DNA of 64,000 nt from Actinoplanes sp. KI2 (GCF_025630775.1 NZ_JAOSZE010000017.1:1-64000), one strand, 5' to 3'. Counted from the first letter of the stretch, positions 1 through 8,154 are shown. Program-made: numbers and translations. Notes: generated by a model from the sequence alone, not told the origin.

Positions 1-91
1 GGCGCCGACCTGGGCGGCCGCTTCCGCACCCAGGGCGGCGCTAACGAGGCCGGGCGCCGACCTGAGCGACCGCTTCCGCACCCAGGGCCGC
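1..91. repeat. Imperfect tandem duplication, 52-bp period
   Basis: Bases 1-39 and 53-91 are near-identical (about 36 of 39 positions) with an offset of 52 bp. On the minus strand both copies encode the same tail motif, ALGAEA(A/V)AQVGA. The copy at 53-91 is in frame with the sugar-kinase gene; the second copy lies beyond its TAG stop at 41-43. Since 52 is not a multiple of three, the duplication shifted the frame and probably created the present stop. More copies could lie left of the window edge. Confidence 0.8.
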
Positions 92-1030
92 ACCGGCCGC
101 GAGCGCGGCCTGCGGCCCCGCCCCCGAACACCAGGCATCGAGCAGGCCCGCCGCGAACGCATCGCCTGCGCCGGTCGGATCCTTCATCGGTACGCGCGAG
201 GCCGTCCCCCGCCAGCGACGGCCGTCCCGGGCCGCCCACGACGCCCCCTCGGCGCCCTGCTTGACCACCACGTCGGCCACGTGCGCCGTCAACCGGGCCG
301 CCTGGTCGTCGGCGGGGCCCGGGCCGGCCAGCACCTCCGCCTCGTCCGTGTTGCACAGGAGCAGGCCGGCGTCGCGTACCCAGGCCAGGAACGCCTCGGC
401 GCCCACCGACCGCAACGGCGCCGCCGAGGCCGCGTCGACGCTGGTGGTCAGGCCGCGCCGGGAGGCGGCCGCCAGGGCCGCGAGACCGGCCGCGCGGGAT
501 CCGTCGTGCAGCAGCGGATAACCGGAAAGATGCAGGTGACGGGCGTCGGTCGCGTCGATCGCGGCCACCACGTCGGCGGGGTCGAGCAGCAGCGACGCGC
601 CCCGGTCGGTGATCATGGTGCGCTCGTGCGGCCCGGCCAGCACCACCACACTGCCGGTCGACGCGCCTCGGTGCGCGCGCACCGCGCAGTGCACCCCGGT
701 CGCGGCCAGCTCGGCCACCCGCTCCCGGCCCGCCGGATCGTCGCCGACCGCGGCCACCAGCGTCACCGGCCGGCCGCGGCTCGCGAGCCAGGCGGCCGTG
801 TTCGCCGCCTGGCCGCCGCCGCTCACCGTGATCGCGGCGGCGGTGTCCGAACCGACCTCGATCGGGCCCGCGTGCTCGACCAGCACGTCGGTGACCAGGT
901 CGCCGACGACGATCACGCGGGCGCCGTGCGGCCCGGCGGGGCCGGTGCGGCGGTCGCCGGCGCTGATCACGCGGGCGGGGCTCACGCGGGCGCGGCTCAC
1001 GCGGGCGCGGCTCACGCGGGCGCGGCTCAC
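41..1030 (-). CDS. psuK: PfkB-family sugar kinase, probable pseudouridine kinase
   Basis: Ribokinase/PfkB-fold kinase. The family phosphorylates sugars or nucleosides; the adjoining PsuG makes pseudouridine the likely substrate, with PsuK forming pseudouridine 5'-phosphate before cleavage. The core begins at RVIVVGDLVTDVLV, shows the N-terminal glycine motif GGGQAANTAAWLA and the C-terminal PfkB signature DPTGAGDAFAAGLL with the catalytic Asp. The GTG start at 1030 overlaps the psuG stop (GTGA), which suggests translational coupling, but four more in-frame GTG codons occur every 15 bp in the repeat at 966-1040. The first about 35 residues (VSRAR repeats) are therefore not conserved core and their true length is uncertain. 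The C terminus is altered by the 52-bp duplication. Confidence 0.8.
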   Translation of the reverse strand: MSRARVSRARVSRARVSPARVISAGDRRTGPAGPHGARVIVVGDLVTDVLVEHAGPIEVGSDTAAAITVSGGGQAANTAAWLASRGRPVTLVAAVGDDPAGRERVAELAATGVHCAVRAHRGASTGSVVVLAGPHERTMITDRGASLLLDPADVVAAIDATDARHLHLSGYPLLHDGSRAAGLAALAAASRRGLTTSVDAASAAPLRSVGAEAFLAWVRDAGLLLCNTDEAEVLAGPGPADDQAARLTAHVADVVVKQGAEGASWAARDGRRWRGTASRVPMKDPTGAGDAFAAGLLDAWCSGAGPQAALAAGAALGAEAVAQVGARPR

Positions 1031-1040
1031 GCGGGCGCGG
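966..1040. repeat. 15-bp minisatellite spanning the psuG stop and psuK start
   Basis: Four perfect copies of a 15-bp unit (ctcacgcgggcgcgg on the plus strand, at 981, 996, 1011 and 1026) and one imperfect copy at 966. Read on the minus strand, every unit holds an overlapping GTGA, that is, a psuG-frame TGA stop and a psuK-frame GTG start. Because the unit is five codons long, gain or loss of copies keeps both genes in frame and only changes the length of the VSRAR tail on the kinase. Confidence 0.9.
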
Positions 1041-1974
1041 CGAAGCCCACCGGGGCCGGCGCCGCGGTGGTCGCCACCGCGATCCGGGCGGCCAGCGCGG
1101 CGTTGCGCAGGATGATCCGTACGTTCACCGCGAGGCTCTGTCCCGCGGTGCTCTCGTGGAAGTGGGACAGCAGGAACGGGGTGACCGCCTTGCCGGTGAC
1201 GTGCCGGTCGGCCAGCAGCTCGAGGCCCTCCGCCAGGGTGCGGTCGTGCAGCGCCGGGTCCAGCTGCTCGTCGGCCGGCAGCGGGTTGGCCAGGATCAGC
1301 GCGCCGGCCCCGACGCCCTGGTCGGCCCGGGCCCGGATGACGTCGGCGACCTGCTCGGGCGAGTCGAGCTGCCAGTCGACGTCGAAGCCGCCGTCGGTGA
1401 TGAAGAAGCCCGGGAACCGCTTGGTGCCGTAGCCGGCGACCGCGACGCCGAGCGTCTCCAGGCGCTCCAGCGTGGCGCCCACGTCGAGGATCGACTTCAC
1501 CCCGGCGCAGACCACGACGATCGGGGTACGGGCGAGGGTGACCAGGTCGGCCGACTCGTCGAAGGTGACGCTCGCCTCCCGGTGCACGCCGCCGAGGCCG
1601 CCGGTGGCGAACACGCCGATCTCGGCGGCGGCGGCGACCGCGCTGGTCGCGGCGACCGTGGTGGCGCCGTCGGCCCGCCGGGCGGCGGCCACCGCCAGGT
1701 CGCGCACGCTGAGCTTGGCCACCCCCTCGGCCAGCGCGAGGTGCTCGATCTGGTCGTCGTCGAGGCCGACGACCAGCTCACCGCCGATCATGCCGATCGT
1801 CGCCGGCACCGCGCCGTTGTCCCGGACGGTCTGCTCGATCTCCCGCGCCACCCGCAGGTTGTCCGGGTGCGGCAGGCCGTGCGAGATGATCGTGCTCTCC
1901 AGCGCGACCACCGGCCGGCCGTCCCGGCGGGCTCGGGTTACCTGCTCGCCGTATCGCATCGCGAAGTCAGTCAC
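1027..1974 (-). CDS. psuG: Pseudouridine-5'-phosphate glycosidase
   Basis: PsuG reversibly cleaves the C-C glycosidic bond of pseudouridine 5'-phosphate to uracil and ribose 5-phosphate; it acts in the cytosol in pseudouridine breakdown. The 315-residue length fits the family. Diagnostic stretches are VVALESTIISHGLPHPDN near the N terminus, the glycine-rich FATGGLGGVHR, VVCAGVKSILDV and KRFPGFFITDGG, which cover the phosphate-binding and catalytic regions. The GTG start at 1974 has no Shine-Dalgarno but has TACCGT 7 nt upstream, so a leaderless transcript is likely. Overlaps the downstream kinase gene by GTGA. The last residues (AAPA) are encoded by the 15-bp minisatellite. Confidence 0.93.
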   Translation of the reverse strand: MTDFAMRYGEQVTRARRDGRPVVALESTIISHGLPHPDNLRVAREIEQTVRDNGAVPATIGMIGGELVVGLDDDQIEHLALAEGVAKLSVRDLAVAAARRADGATTVAATSAVAAAAEIGVFATGGLGGVHREASVTFDESADLVTLARTPIVVVCAGVKSILDVGATLERLETLGVAVAGYGTKRFPGFFITDGGFDVDWQLDSPEQVADVIRARADQGVGAGALILANPLPADEQLDPALHDRTLAEGLELLADRHVTGKAVTPFLLSHFHESTAGQSLAVNVRIILRNAALAARIAVATTAAPAPVGFAAPA

Positions 1975-1981
1975 AAGGGCT

Positions 1982-1987
1982 ACGGTA
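1982..1987 (-). promoter_or_regulatory. Probable -10 element of leaderless psuG
   Basis: TACCGT on the minus strand, followed by 7 nt and then the GTG start codon of psuG. There is no purine-rich ribosome site in between. Fits the TANNNT -10 consensus used by the main actinobacterial sigma factor at leaderless genes. Confidence 0.5.
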
Positions 1988-2139
1988 CGGTGCCGGACGG
2001 CCGGGCCAACGTTGGACCGTTCCGGCGTGAGGTGTCAGACTTGCTGGTTGGAGCATCGAACCTTCCGCCGCGCTGGGGGGCGCCGGCGGTATGACCCGAC
2101 GTGGCGTTGACCGTGTCGTTGACTGAAGGGCAGATTGTC

Positions 2140-2358
2140 GTGACCACGCAGATTCTGGAGCGGCCGGAGACCAAGGACGCCGATACCGGTCCGGAGATGT
2201 TCCATTATGTCCGTAAGGAGAAGATCGCCGAGAGCGCGGTCATGGGCACCTTCGTCGTGGCGCTCTGCGGGGAGAAGTTTCCGGTGACCAAGACGCCCAA
2301 GCCCGGCTCACCGGTCTGCCCGCAGTGCAAGGAGATTTACGAGGCGATGACCCACTGA
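2140..2358 (+). CDS. DUF3039 family small protein
   Basis: A 72-residue actinobacterial protein of unknown function. The conserved core reads FHYVRKEKIAESAVMGTFVVALCGEKFPV in two pieces and ends with a CxxC pair (VCPQCKEIYE); with the upstream Cys this could hold zinc. I chose the GTG at 2140 (MTTQILERPETK) because GAAGGG lies about 9 nt upstream at 2125-2130 and this matches the usual start of the family; an in-frame GTG at 2101 would add 13 unlikely residues. It overlaps the start of the next gene, so the two may be co-translated. Confidence 0.88.
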   Translation: MTTQILERPETKDADTGPEMFHYVRKEKIAESAVMGTFVVALCGEKFPVTKTPKPGSPVCPQCKEIYEAMTH

Positions 2359-2966
2359 GCGGTTACAGCCTGGTCGTCGGCGATCTTGTCGGCGTCGCGG
2401 TCTTCGCCGCCTCGGGCGCGTCGGCCGCGGTCGCCAAGCGCCTCGACCTGTTCGGCGTCGGATTCGTCGGGTTCGTGGCCGCGCTGGGCGGGGGCATCCT
2501 GCGCGACCTGGTGATCGGCTCGGTGCCGCCGCTCGCGTTCGCCGACTGGCGGTACCCGGTGACCGCGGTTCTCACCTCGGTCGCCGTCTTCTGGCTGCAT
2601 CCCCAGCTGTCCCGGCTGCGCCGCACGGTGCTGCTGCTGGACACGGCCGGCCTCGGGCTGTTCACGGTCACCGGCACCCTCAAGGCGCTGAACGCGGGCG
2701 TGCCGCCGGTCGGCGCCTGCCTCGTCGGCATGTTGACCGCGATCGGCGGCGGGCTCGCCCGCGACCTGCTCACCGGCGAGATCCCGGTGGTGTTGCAGCG
2801 CGAGATCTATGCGGTGGCCGCGCTCGGCGGCGCGATTCTCGTCACGATTCTGTACGGCGCGGGGTTCGTCGGTCCACTCCCGATGGTGGTCGCGGCCGTG
2901 CTCATCACGGGTGTACGGCTGTTCGCGCTCTATCGGCGGTGGCATGCGCCGATCGCCGTGCCCTGA
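2325..2966 (+). CDS. TRIC/UPF0126-family membrane channel protein
   Basis: Integral membrane protein of the trimeric intracellular cation (TRIC) family, known in bacteria as YadS/YicG or UPF0126. About seven hydrophobic segments fill residues 15-205. It carries the duplicated family signature: GFVAALGGGILRDLVIG and, about 85 residues on, GMLTAIGGGLARDLLTGEIP. Bacterial members are homotrimeric monovalent-cation channels; the role here is inferred. The start is uncertain: the only in-frame standard start is the GTG at 2325, inside the end of the DUF3039 gene, without a good ribosome site. Confidence 0.85.
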   Translation: MQGDLRGDDPLSGYSLVVGDLVGVAVFAASGASAAVAKRLDLFGVGFVGFVAALGGGILRDLVIGSVPPLAFADWRYPVTAVLTSVAVFWLHPQLSRLRRTVLLLDTAGLGLFTVTGTLKALNAGVPPVGACLVGMLTAIGGGLARDLLTGEIPVVLQREIYAVAALGGAILVTILYGAGFVGPLPMVVAAVLITGVRLFALYRRWHAPIAVP

Positions 2967-3016
2967 GCCCGCACTGGCTATGCTGGCGTCTTCTGTCCGG
3001 AACTGAAGGGATGTTC

Positions 3017-4741
3017 GTGAGCCCGCCCCTGCCGGATCTGGAGAACTTCCCACCATTGCGGGCCTGGCAGCGCAAGGCGCTGGTGGAATACCTGCGGCGC
3101 CGCTCCGACGACTTCATGGCGGTGGCGACGCCCGGCGCCGGCAAGACCACGTTTGCCCTCCGGATCGCCGCCGAGCTGCTGGCCGACGGCACCGTCGACG
3201 CGGTCACCGTGGTCTGCCCCACGGAGCACCTCAAGTCGCAGTGGGCGGCCGCCGCCGGCCGCGTCGGCATCCAGCTCGACCCGACCTTCCGCAACTCCGA
3301 TGTGCACTCGTCGCGTGACTTCCACGGCGCGGTCCTCACGTATGCCCAGGTCGGCATGGCGCCGGCCGTGCACCGGCGGCGGACGATGACCCGGAACACG
3401 TTCGTCATCCTCGACGAGATCCACCACGCCGGCGACTCGCGTACCTGGGGCGACGGGGTGAAGTCGGCCTTCGAGGAGGCCACCCGCCGGCTGATGCTCA
3501 CCGGCACCCCGTTCCGCTCGGACGAGAACCCGATCCCGTTCGTCTCCTACGAGCGGGGCGAGGACGGGCTGCAGCGCTCCCGGGCCGACTCCGTCTACGG
3601 GTACGCCGACGCGCTGCGCGACCGGGTCGTGCGGCCGGTGCTGTTCATGGCGTACTCCGGCGAGACCCGGTGGCGCACCAACGCCGGCGACGAACTGGCC
3701 GCCCGCCTCGGCGAGCCGATGACCAAGGACCTGATCGCCCAGGCCTGGCGGACCGCGCTCGACCACCGCGGCGACTGGATGCCGCAGGTGATGCGGGCCG
3801 CCGACGCCCGGCTCTCCCGGTTGCGGGAGCACGGGATGACCGACGCCGGGGGCCTGGTGATCGCCAGCGACCAGCAGACCGCCCGGGCGTACGCGAAGCT
3901 TCTGCACGAGATCACCGGGCAGCCGGCCGTGGTCGTGCTCTCCGACGACGAGGGCGCCTCGGGCCGGATCGCCTCCTTCGCCGCCTCGCAGGAGCGCTGG
4001 ATGGTCGCGGTGCGGATGGTCTCCGAGGGCGTCGACATCCCACGGCTGGCGGTCGGCGTCTACGCCACCAGCGCCTCGACCCCGCTGTACTTCGCCCAGG
4101 CGATCGGCCGCTTCGTGCGGGCCCGGGTGCCCGGCGAGACCGCCACGGTGTTCCTGCCGAGCGTGCCGCACCTGCTCGGGCTGGCCAGCGAGATGGAGGC
4201 GCAGCGCGACCACATCCTGGGCGCGCCGAAGGAGAAGGACGGCCTCGACGACGACCTGATGGAGCGGGCGCAGCGCGAGGAGGATGCCTCCGGCGAGCTG
4301 GAGAAGCAGTTCGAGGCGCTGTCCTCGATCGCCGAGCTGGACCAGGTCATCTACGACGGCACCTCGTTCGGCACCGGCGCCCGCACCGGCACCGCCGAGG
4401 AGGAGGAATACCTCGGCATCCCCGGGCTGCTCACCCCGGACCAGGTCTCGATCGTGCTGAACAAGCGGCAGGCCGATCAGCTCGCCGCGCAGAAGCGGCA
4501 GCCGAAGAATGCCGAGGTGCCCGCCCAGCGCGACCCGGCGCCCGCGCCGATGACCGCGGGGGAGCGGCGCAACAGCCTGCGCCGCCAGCTGAACACGCTG
4601 GTGGCCGCCCATCACCACCGCACCAATCTGCCGCACGGCAAGATTCACGCCGAGCTGCGCCGGCTCTGCGGCGGGCCGCCCAGCGCCCAGGCGACGATCG
4701 AGCAGCTGGAAGAGCGGATCGCGACAATTCAGTCGTTCTGA
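3017..4741 (+). CDS. DEAD/DEAH-box (superfamily 2) helicase
   Basis: A 574-residue SF2 helicase widespread in actinomycetes, of unknown cellular task. Visible motifs in order: Q-like PPLRAWQRKALVEYL, Walker A ATPGAGKTTFA, Walker B/DEAH as ILDEIHHAGDSRTWG, motif III LMLTGTPFRSDE, and C-domain motifs V/VI as MVSEGVDIPRL and QAIGRFVRARV. The C-terminal 150 residues are charged and include a helical tail (LRRQLNTLVAAHHHR). The GTG at 3017 is preferred because GAAGGG (3005-3010) lies 6 nt before it; an ATG at 3011 directly abuts that site and is less likely. The 3' end overlaps a degraded minus-strand gene by 13 bp. Confidence 0.9.
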   Translation: MSPPLPDLENFPPLRAWQRKALVEYLRRRSDDFMAVATPGAGKTTFALRIAAELLADGTVDAVTVVCPTEHLKSQWAAAAGRVGIQLDPTFRNSDVHSSRDFHGAVLTYAQVGMAPAVHRRRTMTRNTFVILDEIHHAGDSRTWGDGVKSAFEEATRRLMLTGTPFRSDENPIPFVSYERGEDGLQRSRADSVYGYADALRDRVVRPVLFMAYSGETRWRTNAGDELAARLGEPMTKDLIAQAWRTALDHRGDWMPQVMRAADARLSRLREHGMTDAGGLVIASDQQTARAYAKLLHEITGQPAVVVLSDDEGASGRIASFAASQERWMVAVRMVSEGVDIPRLAVGVYATSASTPLYFAQAIGRFVRARVPGETATVFLPSVPHLLGLASEMEAQRDHILGAPKEKDGLDDDLMERAQREEDASGELEKQFEALSSIAELDQVIYDGTSFGTGARTGTAEEEEYLGIPGLLTPDQVSIVLNKRQADQLAAQKRQPKNAEVPAQRDPAPAPMTAGERRNSLRRQLNTLVAAHHHRTNLPHGKIHAELRRLCGGPPSAQATIEQLEERIATIQSF

Positions 4742-4916
4742 GGCTGCCGCTGCCGCACGGACGTGCTCGCCCGGGTGGCCTGGGTGGCCGTGCCGGGCTT
4801 CTCGCCGGACGGCCGGCGTCGCGTACGCCCTTCTGCGCGTCGCTGTTGCCCTCGGTGTACCGACCCTGAGGGGCGTGGCCGTTCGGGCCGTCGAAGGGAT
4901 TCTGAGGCTCCGGAAG
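4729..4916 (-). pseudogene. Frameshifted remnant of a small hydrophilic protein gene
   Basis: No intact gene is present between 4742 and 5023, but the minus strand shows strong coding signature in two adjoining frames. From about 4910 to 4820 one frame reads EPQNPFDGPNGHAPQGRY, then TEGNSDAQKGVRDAGRP with GC-rich third positions and A-rich codons such as AAC, AAG and GAC. After a slip near 4810 the next frame reads SGEKPGTATQATRASTS, VRQRQPQND and stops at 4729-4731. Joined, they give a plausible Gln/Asn/Gly-rich small protein ending inside the helicase 3' end. No convincing start or ribosome site is seen upstream. I infer a recently inactivated gene, or a sequencing slip in a real one. Confidence 0.5.
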
Positions 4917-4976
4917 GGCCCTGCCGGGTAACGCTGCCGCTACTGATCCCGACCGTGCTGCCCCGGCGCCGGTCGA

Positions 4977-5010
4977 TGTCAAGTCCTCTTGACGTATAGA
5001 GAACTTGACA
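4977..5010. promoter_or_regulatory. Repeat operator before the membrane protein/XRE pair
   Basis: Three copies of one heptamer-like element: TGTCAAG at 4977-4983, its inverse CTTGAC at 4988-4993 and CTTGACA at 5004-5010. The first and last form a perfect 7-bp inverted repeat and the first two form a tight inverted repeat with a 4-nt gap. The element ends 13 bp before the start codon at 5024 and overlaps a TTGAC -35-like string. Likely binding sites for the XRE regulator encoded second in this operon (autoregulation). Confidence 0.6.
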
Positions 5011-5023
5011 CGATGATGGGCGC

Positions 5024-5515
5024 ATGGCGACCTCGGTGCTCGACCGCGTGGTGCGGTGGAATCTCGATCTTGATGGCGATCTCTACGGCGATGAACGGGA
5101 GCGGTATCGGTGGTATGAGGGCATAGCCGTCGCCGCCCAGCTCCAGTCGATCCTCATCCCCTGGTCGGCGGCCGTCGTGATATGGCCGCTGGGCGAGACC
5201 GCGGTGGTGCCGCTGACGATCATGCTGGTCGCGTTCTGGCTGCCGGCCGCGCTCGGCACGGTCTACGTCCGGTCCCGCAAGGTGGAGACCGCGCCGCGCG
5301 GGTGGAGCTCCAAGCGGGTGCTGCTGACCGCGGTCACCGCGCTGCCCTACGGGGTGTTCGTGGCCGGCGCCTTCTACGTGCACAACCCCGACAGCTCGAC
5401 CTGGATCGGCGCTGTTCTGGGCGGCGTGGTCGGCGCGGGCATCGGCGTCGCGGCCCTGATCGTCAAGGGCCGGCAGCGTGAGCGGCGTGAGGCGCTCGCC
5501 AAGGATGACGACTGA
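5024..5515 (+). CDS. Small membrane protein paired with XRE regulator
   Basis: A 163-residue protein I cannot assign to a named family. A charged 35-residue N terminus (DGDLYGDERERYRWYEG) is followed by four hydrophobic segments at roughly 40-57, 60-82, 98-118 and 124-146, and a basic/acidic tail (KGRQRERREALAKDDD). The stop shares one base with the ATG of the downstream XRE gene (TGATG), so the two are translationally coupled. Membrane-protein plus small XRE-regulator pairs of this shape are common in bacteria; the regulator usually controls the pair. The function of the membrane partner is unknown. Confidence 0.85.
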   Translation: MATSVLDRVVRWNLDLDGDLYGDERERYRWYEGIAVAAQLQSILIPWSAAVVIWPLGETAVVPLTIMLVAFWLPAALGTVYVRSRKVETAPRGWSSKRVLLTAVTALPYGVFVAGAFYVHNPDSSTWIGAVLGGVVGAGIGVAALIVKGRQRERREALAKDDD

Positions 5516-5757
5516 TGGCGCCACCTGCGGGCCCGGTGCGGGCCGCGGAGGCCGACGGCGCCGCGGGGGAGCGCATCCGGGCCGCACGAAAGGATGCGGG
5601 TCTCACCCAGCAGGGGCTCTCGAGCGCGGTGCAGGTGAGCCGGCAGACCATCATCGCCATGGAGACCGGCGATTACGCCCCTTCGGTGTACCTGGCGATC
5701 AAGATCGCGCGGGCTCTGGGTACCTCGGTGGAGGGTCTGTGGGGGAACGAGATGTGA
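5515..5757 (+). CDS. XRE-family transcriptional regulator
   Basis: Compact 80-residue Cro/CI-type DNA-binding protein, essentially a single helix-turn-helix domain: GERIRAARKDAGLTQQGLS, then VSRQTIIAMETGDYAPS (recognition helix SRQTIIAME) and a final helix pair ending GTSVEGLWGNEM. The N-terminal 16 residues are low complexity, and an internal start is possible. Overlaps the preceding membrane-protein gene by one base, and a strong hairpin terminator starts one base after its stop, so this is a two-gene operon. It probably binds the TGTCAAG repeats upstream of the operon. Confidence 0.92.
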   Translation: MAPPAGPVRAAEADGAAGERIRAARKDAGLTQQGLSSAVQVSRQTIIAMETGDYAPSVYLAIKIARALGTSVEGLWGNEM

Positions 5758-5788
5758 AAAGGGGCGCCCCACACCTGGGCGCCCCTTT
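5758..5788. terminator. Strong bidirectional hairpin terminator
   Basis: AAAGGGGCGCCC (5758-5769) and GGGCGCCCCTTT (5777-5788) form a perfect 12-bp stem with a 7-nt loop. Flanking A and T tracts allow intrinsic termination in both directions, serving the XRE operon (plus) and the convergent DUF7455 gene (minus). Confidence 0.92.
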
Positions 5789-5809
5789 ATCGCGTCTGAA
5801 GCGGGGGAT

Positions 5810-6049
5810 CTAGTTGGAGTTAGACATCATGTCCGCGCCACGCCAGGTGAACTCCGGGTCCGCCGCGTACTGCACCGCGATCTTCACCAGGTCCTCGGCG
5901 TACCGGTTGGCGTGGTGTCCGCAGAACACCAGCTCACCGCCACCAGCCAGGGTCAAACGGAGCTTTCCGGCTGCATTGCAGCGGTCGCACCGTTCATCGG
6001 CTGCGGGGCCGGCCACACTACCCGCCGGCGGCGTGAGAGTCGGGGTCAT
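5810..6049 (-). CDS. DUF7455-type small Cys/His protein
   Basis: A 79-residue conserved actinobacterial protein with likely metal-binding residues: CDRCNAAGK near residue 21, followed by LVFCGHHANRY about 20 residues later. The CxxC...CxHH arrangement resembles a zinc ribbon. The family (annotated DUF7455 or simply hypothetical) is often encoded next to the principal sigma factor gene, as here. The ATG at 6049 has a GGAGG ribosome site 6 nt upstream on the minus strand. The gene ends facing the XRE operon, sharing the terminator at 5758-5788. Function unknown. Confidence 0.85.
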   Translation of the reverse strand: MTPTLTPPAGSVAGPAADERCDRCNAAGKLRLTLAGGGELVFCGHHANRYAEDLVKIAVQYAADPEFTWRGADMMSNSN

Positions 6050-6225
6050 CGCCTTCCTCCTCTGTTCGAACCGATGAACATGTTCCTCGGCTACTGCTCA
6101 CATCGTGCAACACCCTGCACCGTTGCAGCCTTCCCACTGTGCCCCAGGGGGACCGGGGTCACACGTGTTCCGGCTAGTGTGCCGTGATCCAAGGGTGCCA
6201 CGTCAACGATCACTTCTGCACAACG

Positions 6226-6265
6226 GTCTGATCACCACCCGACGATGTACGGATGGTGATCAGAC
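6226..6265. terminator. Hairpin downstream of rpoD
   Basis: Perfect 12-bp inverted repeat, GTCTGATCACCA (6226-6237) and TGGTGATCAGAC (6254-6265), with a 16-nt loop that has its own CCG/CGG pairing. It starts 26 nt past the rpoD stop on the minus strand and has no U tract, as is usual in actinomycetes. It could alternatively be an operator for the DUF7455 gene downstream of it. Confidence 0.65.
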
Positions 6266-6290
6266 GGACACGCAATGTTGACCGAACGGT

Positions 6291-7910
6291 TTAGTCCAGG
6301 TAGTCCCGGAGAACCTGCGACCGGGACGGGTGACGCAGCTTCGACATCGTCTTGGACTCGATCTGCCGGATGCGCTCGCGGGTCACCCCGTAGACCTGAC
6401 CGATCTCGTCCAGCGTACGCGGCTGGCCGTCGGTCAGACCGAAGCGCAGCCGGACCACGCCCGCCTCGCGCTCGGAGAGCGTCTGCAGCACCTGCTGCAG
6501 CTGGTCCTGCAGGAGCGAGAAGGAGACCGCGTCGACCGCGACGACCGCCTCCGAGTCCTCGATGAAGTCGCCGAGCTGGCTGTCGCCCTCGTCGCCGATG
6601 GTCTGGTCCAGCGAGATGGGCTCCCGGGCGTACTGCTGGATCTCCAGCACCTTCTCCGGGGTGATGTCCATTTCCTTGGCCAGTTCCTCCGGGGTGGGCT
6701 CGCGGCCCAGGTCCTGGAGCAGCTCACGCTGTATGCGGCCGAGCTTGTTGATGACCTCGACCATGTGCACCGGGATGCGGATCGTGCGGGCCTGGTCGGC
6801 CATCGCGCGGGTGATCGCCTGCCGGATCCACCAGGTCGCGTACGTGGAGAACTTGTAGCCCTTGGTGTAGTCGAACTTCTCCACCGCGCGGATCAGGCCC
6901 AGGTTGCCCTCCTGGATCAGATCCAGGAACGCCATGCCCCGGCCGGTGTACCGCTTGGCCAGCGACACCACCAGCCGCAGGTTGGCCTCGAGCAGGTGGT
7001 TCTTGGCCCGCTCGCCGTCCCGGCCGATCCAGCGCAGGTCGCGCTCCATCGTCCGCTCGAGCTTCTCCTCGCCCTCCTCGCAGGCGCGCAGGCGCTCGGC
7101 CGCGTACAGGCCGGCCTCGATCCGCTTGGCGAGCTCGACCTCCTGCTCGGCGTTGAGCAGCGGGACCTTGCCGATCTGCTTGAGGTACGCCCGGACGGAG
7201 TCGGCGGACGCGGTCAGCTCGGCGTCCCGGCGGGCCTGCTTGAGGGCCTCGGACTCCTCGTCGTCCCACTCGAAGTCGCCGTCGGTGGCCGAGCTCGCGG
7301 CGTCGGTCGCCGCGGCCTCGACCATGGCGGCCGGCTCCTCGACGACCACGTCCTCGATCTCGGCGGCCAGCTCCTCGGGATCGATCTCCTCGCCGTCCTC
7401 CGGGCCTTCCTCGCCGGGCGCGGCGGCCTTGGCCGGCGACGCCTTCTTGGCGGGCGCGGCGCCGGCCTTGGCGGGCGCGGCGGCCTTGGCGGCGGTCGCC
7501 TTCTTGGCGGGCGCCTTCTTGGCGGGAGCGACCTTGGCGGCGGCCGGTTTCGCCGGGGTGGCCTCGGCGTCGGCCTCGACCGCCGGGGACGCCGCGGCGG
7601 CCTGCTTCGGCGGTGCCGCCTTCTTGGCCGCGGGGGCGGCCTTGGCGGTGGTGGCCTTGGAGGCGGGCGTGGCCGCGCGGGCGGCGGCGACCTTGCGACG
7701 AGTGCTCGCCGAGCCGTCGACGACCACGGTGACGCCGGCGTCCACGAGCCCGCGCAGGATCTTCTTGGCCTGAGCCGGGTTCACCTCGGCGGACTCGAGC
7801 GTGCGAGCGACCTCGGCCGACGTGAGCTGCCCGCCCGCGCCCTGTGCATGGGCGATCAGGGCCTCGGTGAGGGAACGAACGTCGGCACCGTTCTGGTGGG
7901 CTTCTGTCAC
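6291..7910 (-). CDS. rpoD: Principal RNA polymerase sigma factor (RpoD/HrdB/SigA)
   Basis: Group 1 sigma-70 factor of 539 residues that directs core RNA polymerase to housekeeping promoters. The N-terminal third is a Lys/Ala/Pro-rich, histone-H1-like stretch (many AAKK and APAKK units) then an acidic patch, as in actinobacterial HrdB proteins. After that come region 1.2 ([16 protein letters not shown]), region 2 ([20 protein letters not shown], then [20 protein letters not shown]), region 3 and region 4 ([29 protein letters not shown]). I start at the GTG at 7910 ([12 protein letters not shown]) because GGAAGG lies 6 nt upstream; in-frame starts at 7949 and 7967 are possible. Flanked downstream by a hairpin. 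Confidence 0.95.
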   Translation of the reverse strand: MTEAHQNGADVRSLTEALIAHAQGAGGQLTSAEVARTLESAEVNPAQAKKILRGLVDAGVTVVVDGSASTRRKVAAARAATPASKATTAKAAPAAKKAAPPKQAAAASPAVEADAEATPAKPAAAKVAPAKKAPAKKATAAKAAAPAKAGAAPAKKASPAKAAAPGEEGPEDGEEIDPEELAAEIEDVVVEEPAAMVEAAATDAASSATDGDFEWDDEESEALKQARRDAELTASADSVRAYLKQIGKVPLLNAEQEVELAKRIEAGLYAAERLRACEEGEEKLERTMERDLRWIGRDGERAKNHLLEANLRLVVSLAKRYTGRGMAFLDLIQEGNLGLIRAVEKFDYTKGYKFSTYATWWIRQAITRAMADQARTIRIPVHMVEVINKLGRIQRELLQDLGREPTPEELAKEMDITPEKVLEIQQYAREPISLDQTIGDEGDSQLGDFIEDSEAVVAVDAVSFSLLQDQLQQVLQTLSEREAGVVRLRFGLTDGQPRTLDEIGQVYGVTRERIRQIESKTMSKLRHPSRSQVLRDYLD

Positions 7911-8154
7911 GAATGACCTTCCGAAGGCGATGTGGTTGTGCACGGCCATGAGCCCAGCGCAGCGCACGGCGAGGAGGCTGGCCGGTGTTGGTGTGGGGAC
8001 CCCCGGGACGCTCTCTTACGTTCGCGAAGCGGTGGGTAGGCGTGAATTGTAGCGCCGTCCAGTGAGATCCTCCCGCCGCAGCACGCCGCAGGGGGTCGCC
8101 GACCTCGCCGGAGACGTCTGGCGCGAGAATGGTATCGGCGGAAAGGGCGAACAA

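Noticed and set aside
7430-7700. Lys/Ala repeat region of rpoD considered as a separate histone-like gene
   Set aside because: It is in frame with the sigma factor and is a normal feature of actinobacterial HrdB N termini.
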